NCBI RefSeq assembly: GCF_001721645.1
Contig: NZ_CP017141.1
Location: forward strand, 372,001 to 436,000
Reading direction: 5' to 3'
DNA: 64,000 bases
Origin: Pedobacter steynii
GTDB lineage: Bacteria > Bacteroidota > Bacteroidia > Sphingobacteriales > Sphingobacteriaceae
Shown here: one piece after another, positions 1 through 8,929 of the stretch
How positions within the stretch are numbered: the first letter of the stretch is position 1
Layout of the letters: each line of letters opens with the position of its first letter
Made by a program: the position numbers and the translations under genes
The notes under the pieces: generated by a model
Database searches by the model: none
The model's input: the letters and a program-made list of their open reading frames with translations, nothing else
What the model was told of the DNA's origin: nothing

Positions 1-29
1 TGGAAAAACGAAAAAGAAAAAAACATCGC

Positions 30-92
30 ATGAGAAATGTTACTACATATTGGTTTGGTTACTTCTACTACTTTAGTAAGAGCCGGGACTGA
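30..92 (+). CDS. Aromatic amino acid leader peptide (20 aa)
   Basis: This short frame encodes MRNVTTYWFGYFYYFSKSRD and ends in TGA. Eight of the nine residues from Tyr7 to Phe15 are aromatic (four Tyr, one Trp, three Phe), which is far from chance and is the hallmark of an attenuation leader peptide. An A-rich stretch lies just before the ATG, as is usual for translation starts in this phylum. The stop codon overlaps the segment that forms the antiterminator arm, so a ribosome that finishes the peptide would mask that arm, while one stalled at the aromatic codons (48-74) would leave it free. It precedes genes of the shikimate, chorismate and phenylalanine pathway, which matches the residues sensed. 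The peptide is seen directly; its regulatory role is inferred from the arrangement. Confidence 0.88.
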   Translation: MRNVTTYWFGYFYYFSKSRD

Positions 93-160
93 TATGCAAC
101 AAAAATCATAAGATAAAAATGTATATAGAAAGTCCCGGCCTAAAGCCGGGACTTTTTTTT
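82..160 (+). promoter_or_regulatory. Transcription attenuator with alternative antiterminator and terminator hairpins
   Basis: Three segments can pair in two exclusive ways. Segment A (82-90, GCCGGGACT) is perfectly complementary over 9 nt to segment B (131-139, AGTCCCGGC). Segment B is also perfectly complementary to segment C (145-153, GCCGGGACT), with a 5-nt loop and a run of eight T after the stem. A-B pairing is the antiterminator and B-C the intrinsic terminator. Segment A sits at the end of the leader peptide and includes the first base of its stop codon. Low charged Tyr, Trp or Phe tRNA would stall the ribosome upstream, free segment A and let transcription proceed into the operon. 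The pairings are seen; the mechanism follows the classical trp/phe attenuation model. Confidence 0.85.
131..160 (+). terminator. Intrinsic terminator of the aromatic attenuator
   Basis: A 9-bp perfect GC-rich stem (131-139 with 145-153), loop CTAAA and a T run at 153-160. It lies between the leader peptide and the first structural gene, so it acts as a conditional terminator rather than an operon end. Confidence 0.88.
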
Positions 161-243
161 GTTTAATGCAAAAACCGAAACCTGCAGAAGTACAAAAACA
201 GCCTTCCGCAAGCTTCAAGACCACAGAAAACTCAACAGCAAAA

Positions 244-1080
244 ATGAAACAGAAAAAAACAAGAGTAGCGATTCAAGGTATTAAAGCGTCATTTCATGAA
301 GAAGCCGCTTTCAAATTCTTCGGAAAAGACATTGAAACCATAGAATGTAATTCTTTCAAACAGACTTGCGACAGTCTGGAGAGAAAAGAATCGGACTTTG
401 TGATCATGGCCATCGAGAATTCTATTGCAGGAAGTCTTCTACCCAACTATACCTTAATCCGCGAGTACAATTTTGCTGTTGTAGGAGAAGTATATTTACC
501 GATTCAGTTGCACCTGATGGCTTTGCCAGGCGTAAAATTTGAGGACATCAAATATGCTACCTCCCACCCTATTGCGATTCGTCAGTGTGTTGACTTTTTT
601 GACGATTTCCCTCACATTCAGGTAATTGAGAGCAATGATACTGCAGCTTGTGCCAAACGCATTAAAGAGGAACAATTAACAGATACCGTAGCCATTGCCA
701 ATACCCTGGCTGCAGAATTATACGGGCTGAATATCATTGAAAGAAGAATCGAGTCCAACAAAAAGAACTATACCCGTTTCCTGGTGCTAAAACAAGACAA
801 AACAGAAGATTTGTTAGAGATCAATAAAGCTTCCATCTGTTTCCAGGTAGGCAATCATGTAGGTGCACTTTCCAAGGTCCTCAACATATTTGCAGATCAG
901 GATGTGAACCTAACCAAAATCCAAAGCATGCCTGTCCTAGGAAAAAGAAACGAGTATTATTTCTACGTGGATATGGAATGGAGCAATATGGAACAATATG
1001 ATAAAGCCATCCGCCAGACTTTAAAATACACCGTAAATTTTAACATTATGGGTGAATACCTGAAAAATGATAAAGTATAA
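244..1080 (+). CDS. pheA: Prephenate dehydratase with ACT domain
   Basis: Converts prephenate to phenylpyruvate, the committed step to phenylalanine. The N-terminal part (about residues 5-185) is a PDT domain starting with RVAIQGIKASFHEEAA and containing the catalytic-loop TRF motif in NYTRFLVL (about 175-182). A C-terminal ACT domain (about 200-275) carries the GALS motif that binds phenylalanine for feedback control. This start gives 278 aa, the usual length for the monofunctional enzyme. An in-frame ATG at 166 would add 26 low-complexity residues directly after the attenuator's T run, so the start at 244, placed after an A-rich stretch and just before the conserved fold, is preferred. First gene of the attenuated operon; allosteric control by Phe and attenuation would act together. 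Confidence 0.93.
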   Translation: MKQKKTRVAIQGIKASFHEEAAFKFFGKDIETIECNSFKQTCDSLERKESDFVIMAIENSIAGSLLPNYTLIREYNFAVVGEVYLPIQLHLMALPGVKFEDIKYATSHPIAIRQCVDFFDDFPHIQVIESNDTAACAKRIKEEQLTDTVAIANTLAAELYGLNIIERRIESNKKNYTRFLVLKQDKTEDLLEINKASICFQVGNHVGALSKVLNIFADQDVNLTKIQSMPVLGKRNEYYFYVDMEWSNMEQYDKAIRQTLKYTVNFNIMGEYLKNDKV

Positions 1081-1129
1081 AAAATAGAAAACACCTTCAT
1101 AAAACATACAAAAATTAAACCCCAAAAAA

Positions 1130-2269
1130 ATGAAATTACAATTGAACATCCAGCCATTAAATACCTGGCTTAACACCAACAACGAGCCATTAATTATCTC
1201 AGGACCATGCAGTGCAGAAACTGAAGAGCAACTGTTAACAACAGCACATTTATTGGCTGCAACCGGAAAAGTATCGGTTTTGAGAGCTGGAATATGGAAG
1301 CCACGTACCCGTCCGGGAGAGTTTGAAGGTATCGGCAGCATTGGATTAGAGTGGTTGAAAAGAGCAAAAGCTGAAACAGGATTGCCTACTGCTGTTGAGG
1401 TTGCCAATGCGAAACACGTAGAGGAAGCTTTGGCTGCTGGTGTAGATATTTTATGGATTGGTGCACGTTCAACTGTAAACCCATTCACCGTTCAGGAGAT
1501 TGCGGATGCTTTAAAAGGTGTTGACATCCCGGTATTGGTTAAAAACCCGGTAAATCCTGACCTTCAGTTATGGGTTGGCGCATTGGAGCGCATCAACGGT
1601 GCCGGAATCACTAAGTTAGGTGCCATTCACCGTGGTTTCTCTTCATTTGAGAAAAGCTCATTCCGTAACGAGCCAATGTGGGAACTGGCCATTCAATTGA
1701 AAACTTTATGCCCTGACCTTCCGATCATCAACGATCCAAGTCATATCTGCGGTAACCGCGAATTAATCCCTTACATCTCTCAAAAAGCACTGGATTTAGA
1801 CATGCAAGGTCTGATGATCGAATCGCATGTTGATCCTTCAGTAGCCTGGACAGATGCAAAACAACAAGTTACCCCTGCTGCATTAAGCGAATTGGTGGAA
1901 CGTTTAACTGTACGTGAACCAGAATCTCAAAACGAAGCTTTTGTAGATCAACTGGCTGATTTGCGTAAGCAGATTGATAAAATCGATGATCAGTTGTTAC
2001 AGAAATTAGGAGAACGTATGGCCATCGTAGGTAAAATCGGTGAATTCAAACGTGACAACCAGGTAACGATTTTACAGGTAAACCGTTGGGATGCCATCAT
2101 GAACAAAGGAATTTCATTTGCTAAAGCGCTAAAATTAGACTTGAACTTTACAGAGAAATTCTTAGAATTGGTTCACGGTGAATCTATCCGTAAACAAACA
2201 GAAATTATGAATGCCGGCAAAGCAGAAAAAGGCCTTGCGGCAGAAACACATACAGAAGTTAAGTCTTAA
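1130..2269 (+). CDS. Bifunctional DAHP synthase / chorismate mutase (type II)
   Basis: The N-terminal domain (about residues 1-265) is a KDO8P-synthase-like (type I beta) 3-deoxy-7-phosphoheptulonate synthase, seen in IISGPCSAE, RAGIWKPRTRPGEFEG, LVKNPVNPD and the IIDP-type segment INDPSHICG. The C-terminal domain (about 275-360) is an AroQ chorismate mutase, with the pattern LRKQIDKIDDQLLQKLGERM followed by IGEFK. It therefore catalyses the first step of the shikimate pathway and the branch point from chorismate to prephenate. In this phylum the mutase is commonly fused behind the synthase and can provide feedback control. It sits 49 nt after pheA and 2 nt before aroA, as part of one operon. 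No aminotransferase or tyrA is in the operon here. Confidence 0.93.
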   Translation: MKLQLNIQPLNTWLNTNNEPLIISGPCSAETEEQLLTTAHLLAATGKVSVLRAGIWKPRTRPGEFEGIGSIGLEWLKRAKAETGLPTAVEVANAKHVEEALAAGVDILWIGARSTVNPFTVQEIADALKGVDIPVLVKNPVNPDLQLWVGALERINGAGITKLGAIHRGFSSFEKSSFRNEPMWELAIQLKTLCPDLPIINDPSHICGNRELIPYISQKALDLDMQGLMIESHVDPSVAWTDAKQQVTPAALSELVERLTVREPESQNEAFVDQLADLRKQIDKIDDQLLQKLGERMAIVGKIGEFKRDNQVTILQVNRWDAIMNKGISFAKALKLDLNFTEKFLELVHGESIRKQTEIMNAGKAEKGLAAETHTEVKS

Positions 2270-2271
2270 TA

Positions 2272-3525
2272 ATGAGTAAGCATGCACTTGTTTCTTTTAC
2301 CGGAAACAAAAAAATCCATACAGAGATTGCGCTTACGGGCTCTAAAAGCGAGTGCAACAGGGCATTAATTATCAGTGCGGCAAGCAAAGGTTCGGTAAAA
2401 GTCGACAACATGTCTATTGCAGCCGATTCGGTAACACTAGACCGCATTTTAAAACAGGTTTCCGCCTCAGATCCACATCAGCAAACTGTTGATGTGGGCC
2501 CTGCAGGTACGGCAATGCGCTTCTTAACCGCCTATCTTCCTACTCTTCCAGGTCAGTTTTTACTCACCGGAACGGAACGGATGAAACAGCGTCCGATTGG
2601 TATTCTTGCAGAAGCTTTAAAAGCAATTGGTGCGGAAATCAGCTATGCGGAAAAAGAGGGTTTTCCTCCTTTAAGCATTACCGGCCCTTTAGCTCAAAGC
2701 AAGGGAACGGTTCAGATCAAAGGAGACATCAGCAGTCAGTATATATCTGCATTGTTAATGATTGCCCCTACTTTGGAGCAGGGATTGACTTTACAGATTG
2801 AAGGCGAGCTAACCTCTCTTCCCTATGTAAATATGACCCTGAATATGCTGGAAGAAGCAGGAATCCAACATGCCTGGGGTGGGAATAATATCAGCATCAA
2901 ACCGCAGCCTTTCAAAGCGGCAACACTGGTGGTAGAGCCCGACTGGAGCGCAGCTTCCTACTGGTATAGCATTGCCTGTTTAGCAGAAGAAGCAGAAATT
3001 TCTTTACCCTATTTAAAGGAAAAAAGCTTACAGGGTGATAGTAGAATCAGGTCGATCATGACTGCATTTGGTGTACAGACTGTCACTACAGCTACAGGCC
3101 TCACCTTAACCTCTTCAGCTACAGATTTCAGCGATGAAATTTTAGACCTTAAAGATTGCCCGGATTTAGCACAAACCATTATCGTATGTGCTGCCGCTTT
3201 AAAGAAAAACCTATCCTTTACCGGACTGGAGACCTTAAAAATCAAGGAGACAGACCGAATTAAAGCTTTGCAGAATGAACTTGCAAAAATTGGTGTAATT
3301 TTAAGCGAAAACAATCTGGTTTACACTTTGAATTGTGAAGGACTTCATTTCCCCGACAGCGTGACTTTTGGCACCTATGAAGATCATCGCATGGCGATGG
3401 CCTTTGCTCCGCTCAGCCTTTTGATTAAAGAGGTGATATTGGAAGAAATGGACGTAGTAGAGAAATCTTACCCTGACTTCTGGAAAGACCTGAAAAAAGC
3501 AGGTTTTACTGTTGAAGTGATTTAA
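2272..3525 (+). CDS. aroA: 3-phosphoshikimate 1-carboxyvinyltransferase (EPSP synthase)
   Basis: Transfers the enolpyruvyl group of PEP to shikimate 3-phosphate, the sixth step of the shikimate pathway. Family motifs are visible in order: substrate-binding GSKSECNRALI near the N terminus, the PEP-loop region GPAGTAMRFLTAYL, LTGTERMKQRPIG, GDISSQYISALLM, KETDRI and the C-terminal EDHRMAMAFA. At 417 aa it is near the usual length, slightly short. The start lies two bases after the upstream stop (TAATAATGAGT), so the two are probably translationally coupled. Part of the attenuated aromatic operon. Confidence 0.95.
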   Translation: MSKHALVSFTGNKKIHTEIALTGSKSECNRALIISAASKGSVKVDNMSIAADSVTLDRILKQVSASDPHQQTVDVGPAGTAMRFLTAYLPTLPGQFLLTGTERMKQRPIGILAEALKAIGAEISYAEKEGFPPLSITGPLAQSKGTVQIKGDISSQYISALLMIAPTLEQGLTLQIEGELTSLPYVNMTLNMLEEAGIQHAWGGNNISIKPQPFKAATLVVEPDWSAASYWYSIACLAEEAEISLPYLKEKSLQGDSRIRSIMTAFGVQTVTTATGLTLTSSATDFSDEILDLKDCPDLAQTIIVCAAALKKNLSFTGLETLKIKETDRIKALQNELAKIGVILSENNLVYTLNCEGLHFPDSVTFGTYEDHRMAMAFAPLSLLIKEVILEEMDVVEKSYPDFWKDLKKAGFTVEVI

Positions 3526-3549
3526 ATTAACCTATAAAAACGAACAAAA

Positions 3550-4644
3550 ATGGCAGGTAATACATTCGGACAACTATTTCGCATCAGCACTTTTGGGGAA
3601 TCCCACGGTGCCGCTATTGGTGTTATATTAGATGGTTGTCCGGCACAATTGCCAATTGACCTGGATTTTATCCAGTCAGAATTGGATAAGCGCAGGCCAG
3701 GGCAATCGAAAATCACTACGCAAAGGAAAGAAAGTGATACCGTTCAGATTCTTTCGGGAACATTTGAAGGTAAAAGTACCGGTACTCCTATTGCGATGCT
3801 GATCCCGAATGAAGACCAGCGTAGTAAAGACTATAGTCATAATACCGATATTTATCGTCCTTCTCATGCAGATTACACCTATGATGCAAAGTATGGCATC
3901 CGTGACCACCGTGGTGGTGGGCGTTCCTCTGCAAGAGAAACTGCTGCCCGCGTTGCTGCAGGAGCCATTGCCAAATTGCTGTTAAAGCACCACGGCATTG
4001 AAATCTTCGCCCATGTGTCTGCCGTAGGACGTATCATTGCGCCCAACCTGGAATCGTCCTTAACTGTAGATCAGCTTTTGGAAATCAGGGAAGAGAACAT
4101 TGTACGTTGTGCAGATCCCGCAACCGCGAGAGAAATGATTGAATGTATTGATGGCATCAGAAAAGATGGGGATACCATTGGGGGTAAAGTTAGCTGTATC
4201 ATCAGAAACTGTCCTGTTGGACTGGGTGAGCCTGTATTTGACAAGCTACATGCAGATCTGGGTAAAGCGATGCTCAGCATCAATGCTGTACATGGTTTTG
4301 AATATGGATCCGGATTTAGCGGAAGCGAAATGAGGGGATCAGAACATAACGACATCTTTATTCCCGGCAATGAGGCGCCAAAAACATTAACCAACTTCTC
4401 CGGGGGAATCCAGGGAGGTATTTCAAATGGAATGGAAATCAACTTCACTGTGGCATTTAAACCTGTAGCAACCATCATGCACAATCAGCAGACCATTAAT
4501 GCTGCTGGCGAAGCGGCAGAGATCAAAGGTAAAGGCCGTCATGATCCATGTGTAGTGCCGCGTGCGGTAGTTATCGTGGAGGCGATGGCTGCTTTGGTGT
4601 TGGCAGACCAGTTACTCAGAAATAAAAGCAGCAAATTGGATTAA
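3550..4644 (+). CDS. aroC: Chorismate synthase
   Basis: Catalyses the FMN-dependent anti-1,4-elimination of phosphate from EPSP to give chorismate, the last shikimate step. The 364-aa protein has the expected length. Family signatures are visible: [18 protein letters not shown] at the N terminus, [20 protein letters not shown] in the middle, and [20 protein letters not shown] near the C terminus. It starts 24 nt after the aroA stop, behind AACGAACAAAAATG. Last gene of the operon, followed by a strong hairpin terminator. Confidence 0.96.
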   Translation: MAGNTFGQLFRISTFGESHGAAIGVILDGCPAQLPIDLDFIQSELDKRRPGQSKITTQRKESDTVQILSGTFEGKSTGTPIAMLIPNEDQRSKDYSHNTDIYRPSHADYTYDAKYGIRDHRGGGRSSARETAARVAAGAIAKLLLKHHGIEIFAHVSAVGRIIAPNLESSLTVDQLLEIREENIVRCADPATAREMIECIDGIRKDGDTIGGKVSCIIRNCPVGLGEPVFDKLHADLGKAMLSINAVHGFEYGSGFSGSEMRGSEHNDIFIPGNEAPKTLTNFSGGIQGGISNGMEINFTVAFKPVATIMHNQQTINAAGEAAEIKGKGRHDPCVVPRAVVIVEAMAALVLADQLLRNKSSKLD

Positions 4645-4658
4645 CAAAATTTAGATGC

Positions 4659-4696
4659 AAAAAAAAGGCGTTCTGTAATGGAACGCCTTTTTTTTG
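4659..4696. terminator. Bidirectional intrinsic terminator between convergent genes
   Basis: The stem GGCGTTC (4667-4673) pairs with GAACGCC (4681-4687). It is flanked by a run of eight A on the left and a T run (4688-4695) on the right, so it can end the aromatic operon on the plus strand and the E1 gene on the minus strand. Confidence 0.9.
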
Positions 4697-4708
4697 TCTT
4701 ATTATTTT

Positions 4709-7138
4709 CTAGAATATCGCAGGGTATTTCACAGCATTATGATCGTGCATCATCTGATATACTGTTTCTACTACGTCGTCTACAGATGGTTTACTGAAAT
4801 AATCGCCATCAGACCCATAAGGAGGACGATGTGCTTTAGCACTCAGCGTTTTAGGCTGTCCATCCAGGCTATAATAACCTTTTTGCTCTTCTAGAATCTG
4901 TTGCAGAATAAATGCGGTTCCACCGCCTGGTACATCTTCATCAACCACTAATAATTTATTGGTTTTGCTCAAAGATTTAGCGCAAAGCTGGTCTGTATCA
5001 AAAGGCAACAGGGTTTGTGGATCGATGATTTCTACCGAGATACCAAACTGAGCCAGTTCTTCTGCTGCTTCTTCCACTATTCTAAGGGTAGAACCATAAG
5101 ATACGATTGTCAGGTCAGATCCTTCTTTGATGAGCTCCGCTTTACCTAAAGGAACTGTAAACTCCCCTACATTTTCAGGAAGTTTTTCCTTCAGCCTGTA
5201 TCCGTTAAGGCATTCAATAACCAATGCAGGTTCATCAGATCTGAACAGGGTATTGTACATTCCCGCAGCCTGAGTCATGTTGCGTGGTACGCAAATGTGC
5301 AATCCACGTAAAGATCCAAGAATCATTCCTATCGGTGATCCGGAATGCCATACTCCTTCCAGTCTATGTCCGCGGGTCCTGATGATTACCGGCGCCTTTT
5401 GTCCAGCTTTGGTACGGTAAGATAAGCTTGCCAGATCATCACTCAATACATTTAACGCAAAGAGCAGATAATCCAGGTATTGAATTTCGGCAATTGGTTT
5501 CAAGCCACGCAATGCCAATCCGATTCCCTGACCAACTATCGTCATTTCACGGATCCCCGTATCTGTGATTCGCAGGTCACCATATTTGGCTTGCAATCCG
5601 GCAAAACCCTGATTTACATCACCAATCGCGCCTAAATCTTCACCAAAGGCAACCAGACGAGGGTCACGGCCAAAGTTTGCATCAAAGCAAGCATTTAACA
5701 GTTCTCGTCCATCCACCATTTTACTGGATTCTGTGTATTCAGGCTCAAGTACGTTCACTAAAAACGGACTTTCGTTACCATCTGTAAACAGTTTTGACGT
5801 ATAACGCTCCAGGTTCATTCCACTTTGTTCGTTGTACCACTCCAACAGCGCATTTCTATTGTCCGATGGGTGTTGCAGGCTTAAACGCAATGCTTTTCTG
5901 GCAGAGGAAATTACTTCTTTGCGTTGAGCATCCGGCGTATTGGCCAGCTGAGTAGTAATTTTAATCAGCGCAGGGTTTCCTTTTGCCAAAGTATTGATCA
6001 GCTCAATGGCCTGATCTTTTTCTGTTTTTATATCAGCCAGGAATTCATTCCATGCTTCTTTCTGTGTTTCACGAACAAATTTCTTTGCTGTATCTTCCAG
6101 GGCAACCAGTTCTTCCTCAGGAATAATGGCAGATTCGATCATCCATTTGCGCATCTGGGCAATACAATCGTATTCTTTCTCCCAGTCTAAACGGTCTTTA
6201 TCTTTATATCTCTCATGTGAGCCTGAAGTAGAATGACCTTGCGGCTGCGTCACCTCTGTTACATGAATCATGACCGGAACATGTTCTGTTCTGCAGACAT
6301 CAATGGCTCGCTGATACGTTTCACATAAAGCCGGGTAATCCCAGCCTCTTACTTTATATATTTCGTAACCAGCTGCATTTTCATCCCGTTGGAAGCCTTT
6401 CAGAATCTCTGAGATGTCTTCTTTAGTGGTTTGATATTTTGCAGGAACTGAAATCCCATAAGCATCGTCCCAGATGGAAATTGCCATTGGAATTTGTAAT
6501 ACACCGGCAGCATTGATGGCTTCAAAGAATACTCCTTCCGAGGTAGAAGCATTACCAATCGTTCCAAAAGCCACTTCATTTCCATTTACGGAGAAGTTTT
6601 TAAGGTATTCCAATTCCGGATTCTGTCTGAATAATTTCGAAGCATAACCTAATCCGACTAACCTGGCCATTTGTCCGCCTGTAGGAGCGATATCGGATGA
6701 ACAGTTTTTCATCGCGGTAAGGTCTTTCCAGCTTCCGTCCTCATTAATGGAGCGGGTAGCAAAATGACAGTTCATTTGTCTGCCTGCTGAGGCAGGTTCA
6801 GCTTCAACGCTAGGGTTGGCATATAGTTGGGCAAAAAATTCTTTGATGGTACAAATGCCTGTAGCAAATGCAAAAGTCTGATCTCTGTAATATCCCGAGC
6901 GCCAATCTCCATTCTTAAAAGCTTTGGCCATGGCGATCTGAGGAATCTCCTTACCATCACCAAAAATACCAAACTTAGCCTTACCTGTTAAAACCTCCTT
7001 ACGACCTAATAAACTGGCTTGTCTACTTTCAAAAGCTATTTTATAATCGTTTACCACAATGGTTTTGAAGTCCTCAAAACTTAACTCTGAAGCGTCAATG
7101 GGATTGGTAGTAGGTTTTATATCCGGCATCATAAGCAA
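4709..7138 (-). CDS. Branched-chain 2-oxoacid dehydrogenase E1, fused alpha and beta subunits
   Basis: A thiamine-diphosphate-dependent E1 component that decarboxylates 2-oxo acids, most likely those derived from Val, Leu and Ile, and passes the acyl group to an E2 lipoyl protein. The N-terminal half (about residues 60-400) is the alpha-type E1 domain with the ThDP-binding region FGTIGNASTSEGVFFEAIN and IWDDAYGISVP. The C-terminal half (about 465-800) is the transketolase-like beta domain, with VAFGEDLGAIGDVNQGF, the YLDYLLFA segment and the C-terminal VVDEDVPGGGTAF. A single 809-aa chain is common in this phylum. The start is ambiguous among nearby Met codons (MLMMPDIKP), differing by three residues at most. 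Substrate class is family inference; E2 and E3 are not in the window. Confidence 0.88.
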   Translation of the reverse strand: MLMMPDIKPTTNPIDASELSFEDFKTIVVNDYKIAFESRQASLLGRKEVLTGKAKFGIFGDGKEIPQIAMAKAFKNGDWRSGYYRDQTFAFATGICTIKEFFAQLYANPSVEAEPASAGRQMNCHFATRSINEDGSWKDLTAMKNCSSDIAPTGGQMARLVGLGYASKLFRQNPELEYLKNFSVNGNEVAFGTIGNASTSEGVFFEAINAAGVLQIPMAISIWDDAYGISVPAKYQTTKEDISEILKGFQRDENAAGYEIYKVRGWDYPALCETYQRAIDVCRTEHVPVMIHVTEVTQPQGHSTSGSHERYKDKDRLDWEKEYDCIAQMRKWMIESAIIPEEELVALEDTAKKFVRETQKEAWNEFLADIKTEKDQAIELINTLAKGNPALIKITTQLANTPDAQRKEVISSARKALRLSLQHPSDNRNALLEWYNEQSGMNLERYTSKLFTDGNESPFLVNVLEPEYTESSKMVDGRELLNACFDANFGRDPRLVAFGEDLGAIGDVNQGFAGLQAKYGDLRITDTGIREMTIVGQGIGLALRGLKPIAEIQYLDYLLFALNVLSDDLASLSYRTKAGQKAPVIIRTRGHRLEGVWHSGSPIGMILGSLRGLHICVPRNMTQAAGMYNTLFRSDEPALVIECLNGYRLKEKLPENVGEFTVPLGKAELIKEGSDLTIVSYGSTLRIVEEAAEELAQFGISVEIIDPQTLLPFDTDQLCAKSLSKTNKLLVVDEDVPGGGTAFILQQILEEQKGYYSLDGQPKTLSAKAHRPPYGSDGDYFSKPSVDDVVETVYQMMHDHNAVKYPAIF

Positions 7139-7152
7139 TATTAGTTAGGCGA

Positions 7153-7160
7153 CAAAGATA
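7153..7160 (-). promoter_or_regulatory. Candidate -7 element for the E1 gene
   Basis: Read on the minus strand this is TATCTTTG, a full match to the Bacteroidota -7 consensus TAnnTTTG, 15 nt from the start codon. No good -33 TTTG was found at the expected distance, so support is modest. Confidence 0.4.
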
Positions 7161-7216
7161 CATAAAATCTAAAGTATGACTTATGGCTGTCGGGTAATTT
7201 ATATATTGGAATACTT

Positions 7217-7246
7217 TTTGATTTATGAATCAAAAGATTAAATTTG
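7217..7246 (+). promoter_or_regulatory. Bacteroidota-type promoter of the DUF1573 gene
   Basis: A -33 TTTG (7217-7220) and a -7 TAAATTTG (7239-7246) are separated by 18 nt. This fits the TTTG-N19-TAnnTTTG consensus of the main sigma factor in this phylum. The start codon follows 18 nt later, giving a short leader. Confidence 0.7.
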
Positions 7247-7264
7247 CTTTAAAACACCATAATC

Positions 7265-7657
7265 ATGAAAAAGTTATTACTATTATTTACATTAATTTTA
7301 GGAGTAAGTGTTGCAACTAACGCTCAAACAAAACCTGCTGAGTTCAAATTTGAAAAAGAGCTTCACGATTTTGGTAAAATCCCATTGAACAAAGCTGCGA
7401 CGGTTGAATTTAAGTTCACCAATGTTGGCGATCAGCCATTAATTCTTACTAAAGTAGAGACTACTTGTGGATGTACAGTCCCTGAATATACCCAAACTCC
7501 GGTTAAAAAAGGAGAATCAGGTGTAATTAAGGTTACCTATAACCCAACTGGTGCCGCTATGCCATTTAGCAAAAGCATTACCATTTCTTCCAATGCAAAA
7601 ACCACTACTAAGGTGTTGTATATTAAAGGAGAAACTGTAGCTGCCAGTACCAAGTAA
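7265..7657 (+). CDS. Exported DUF1573 domain protein
   Basis: A 130-aa protein with a clear signal peptide (MKKLLLLFTLILGVSVATNAQ) followed by one DUF1573 domain, an immunoglobulin-like fold related to ASH/HYDIN domains. The conserved core is visible: ELHDFGKIPLNKAATVEFKF, then TTCGCTVPEY with its paired cysteines, then GVIKVTYNPTG. Family members are abundant periplasmic or cell-surface proteins in Bacteroidota whose function is mostly unknown. It has its own promoter and is followed by a hairpin terminator, so it is probably monocistronic. Confidence 0.85.
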   Translation: MKKLLLLFTLILGVSVATNAQTKPAEFKFEKELHDFGKIPLNKAATVEFKFTNVGDQPLILTKVETTCGCTVPEYTQTPVKKGESGVIKVTYNPTGAAMPFSKSITISSNAKTTTKVLYIKGETVAASTK

Positions 7658-7683
7658 AATTTTTAAAGATATTTCTTATTAAG

Positions 7684-7708
7684 ACCTCGTTAATCAACGA
7701 GGTTTTTT
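7684..7708 (+). terminator. Intrinsic terminator after the DUF1573 gene
   Basis: Perfect 8-bp stem ACCTCGTT (7684-7691) with AACGAGGT (7696-7703), loop AATC, then a T run. Confidence 0.85.
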
Positions 7709-7715
7709 ATTTTTG
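7708..7715 (+). promoter_or_regulatory. Candidate -7 element for a leaderless aminotransferase transcript
   Basis: TATTTTTG matches TAnnTTTG and ends 4 nt before the ATG at 7720, overlapping the terminator's T run. If used, transcription would begin at or next to the start codon. No clear -33 element, so this is tentative. Confidence 0.35.
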
Positions 7716-7719
7716 CGAC

Positions 7720-8922
7720 ATGCCTAACATTTCAGAAAAAGGGATACAAATGCCCGCCTCGCCGATTAGAAAACTGACTCCATTTGCTGATAAAGCAAAG
7801 AAAGATGGTAAAAAAGTCTATCATTTGAATATTGGTCAGCCCGATATTGCTACTCCAGAGGGCATGTTAAATGCCATCAAAAATATTGATTTCAATGTTT
7901 GGGCCTATACCCCATCAGAAGGTACTTTATCCTATAGAAGCAAATTAGCTGAATATTACAATAAACTGGGTTATAACATTACCCCTGAAGACATCTTAGT
8001 GACTGTAGGTGGATCTGAAGCGATTACCATTGCCATGCAGACCTGTGTCAACGAAGGTGATGAGATCATCATTCCTGAGCCTTTTTATGCGAATTACAAT
8101 GGTTTTGCCTGTATGAGTAATGTAGTGGTAAAACCAATTTTGTCTTATATTGAGAACGGTTTTGCACTCCCTCCTATTGCGGAGTTTGAAAAACTGATTA
8201 CAGATCGTACTAAAGCGATTATCATCTGTAACCCGAATAACCCAACCGGTTATTTATATTCTAAAGAAGAACTGGAAGCATTAAAAGCATTGTGTCTGAA
8301 ATACGACTTGTTTTTGTTCTCTGATGAGGCTTACCGTGAGTTCTGCTATGATGGAAAAGCGTTTATCTCTCCAATGCATCTGGACGGAATCGACGAAAAT
8401 GTAGTGATTATGGATACCGTATCCAAAAGATACAGTGCCTGCGGTGCAAGATTGGGCTGCCTGATCACCAAAAATAAAGAAGTGATCAAATCGGGATTAA
8501 AGTTTGCTCAGGCAAGGTTAAGTCCGGGTATGGTGGAACAGATTGCCGGTACCGCAGCCGTAGATACTCCTGATAGTTATTTTGAAGCAGTAAATAAAGA
8601 ATATACTTTACGCAGAGATACGATTGTAAAAAGATTAAATGCAATCGAAGGTGTTTTCTGTCCGAATCCGGGTGGTGCATTTTATGTAGTAGCTAAACTT
8701 CCGATTGATGATGCTGATGTTTTTTGTCAGTGGATGCTGGAAAGCTTTGAGCATGAGGGACAAACGGTAATGATGGCTCCTGCTACAGGATTTTATTCGA
8801 CCGCTGGTTCAGGAAAAAATGAAGTAAGAATGGCTTATGTCCTGAATACTGATGACCTGAATAAATCAATGGATTGTCTGGAAATTGCATTAAAAAAGTA
8901 CCCTGGTAGAACATTAGCGTAA
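7720..8922 (+). CDS. PLP-dependent aminotransferase, class I/II
   Basis: A fold-type I aminotransferase of 400 aa, the usual size. Visible motifs are NIGQPDIATPEGM near the N terminus, VTVGGSEAI, CNPNNPTGYLYS (cofactor and substrate contacts), FSDEAYREF with the conserved Asp and Tyr, the Schiff-base lysine in TVSKRYSACGARLG, and the substrate-carboxylate arginine region NEVRMAYVLN. It resembles the aspartate/aromatic aminotransferase group, but the exact substrate cannot be read from sequence. It may supply the transamination step for aromatic amino acids that is missing from the aro operon, though it is not part of that operon. It lies directly upstream of the tmRNA gene. Confidence 0.88.
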   Translation: MPNISEKGIQMPASPIRKLTPFADKAKKDGKKVYHLNIGQPDIATPEGMLNAIKNIDFNVWAYTPSEGTLSYRSKLAEYYNKLGYNITPEDILVTVGGSEAITIAMQTCVNEGDEIIIPEPFYANYNGFACMSNVVVKPILSYIENGFALPPIAEFEKLITDRTKAIIICNPNNPTGYLYSKEELEALKALCLKYDLFLFSDEAYREFCYDGKAFISPMHLDGIDENVVIMDTVSKRYSACGARLGCLITKNKEVIKSGLKFAQARLSPGMVEQIAGTAAVDTPDSYFEAVNKEYTLRRDTIVKRLNAIEGVFCPNPGGAFYVVAKLPIDDADVFCQWMLESFEHEGQTVMMAPATGFYSTAGSGKNEVRMAYVLNTDDLNKSMDCLEIALKKYPGRTLA

Positions 8923-8929
8923 TTTTTTG

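Noticed and set aside
166..243. Longer N terminus of prephenate dehydratase from the ATG at 166
   Set aside because: The extra 26 residues are low-complexity, begin directly after the attenuator T run and lie outside the conserved domain.
1021..1488. Open frame on the minus strand opposite the DAHP synthase gene
   Set aside because: Overlaps an unmistakable enzyme gene; no family features.
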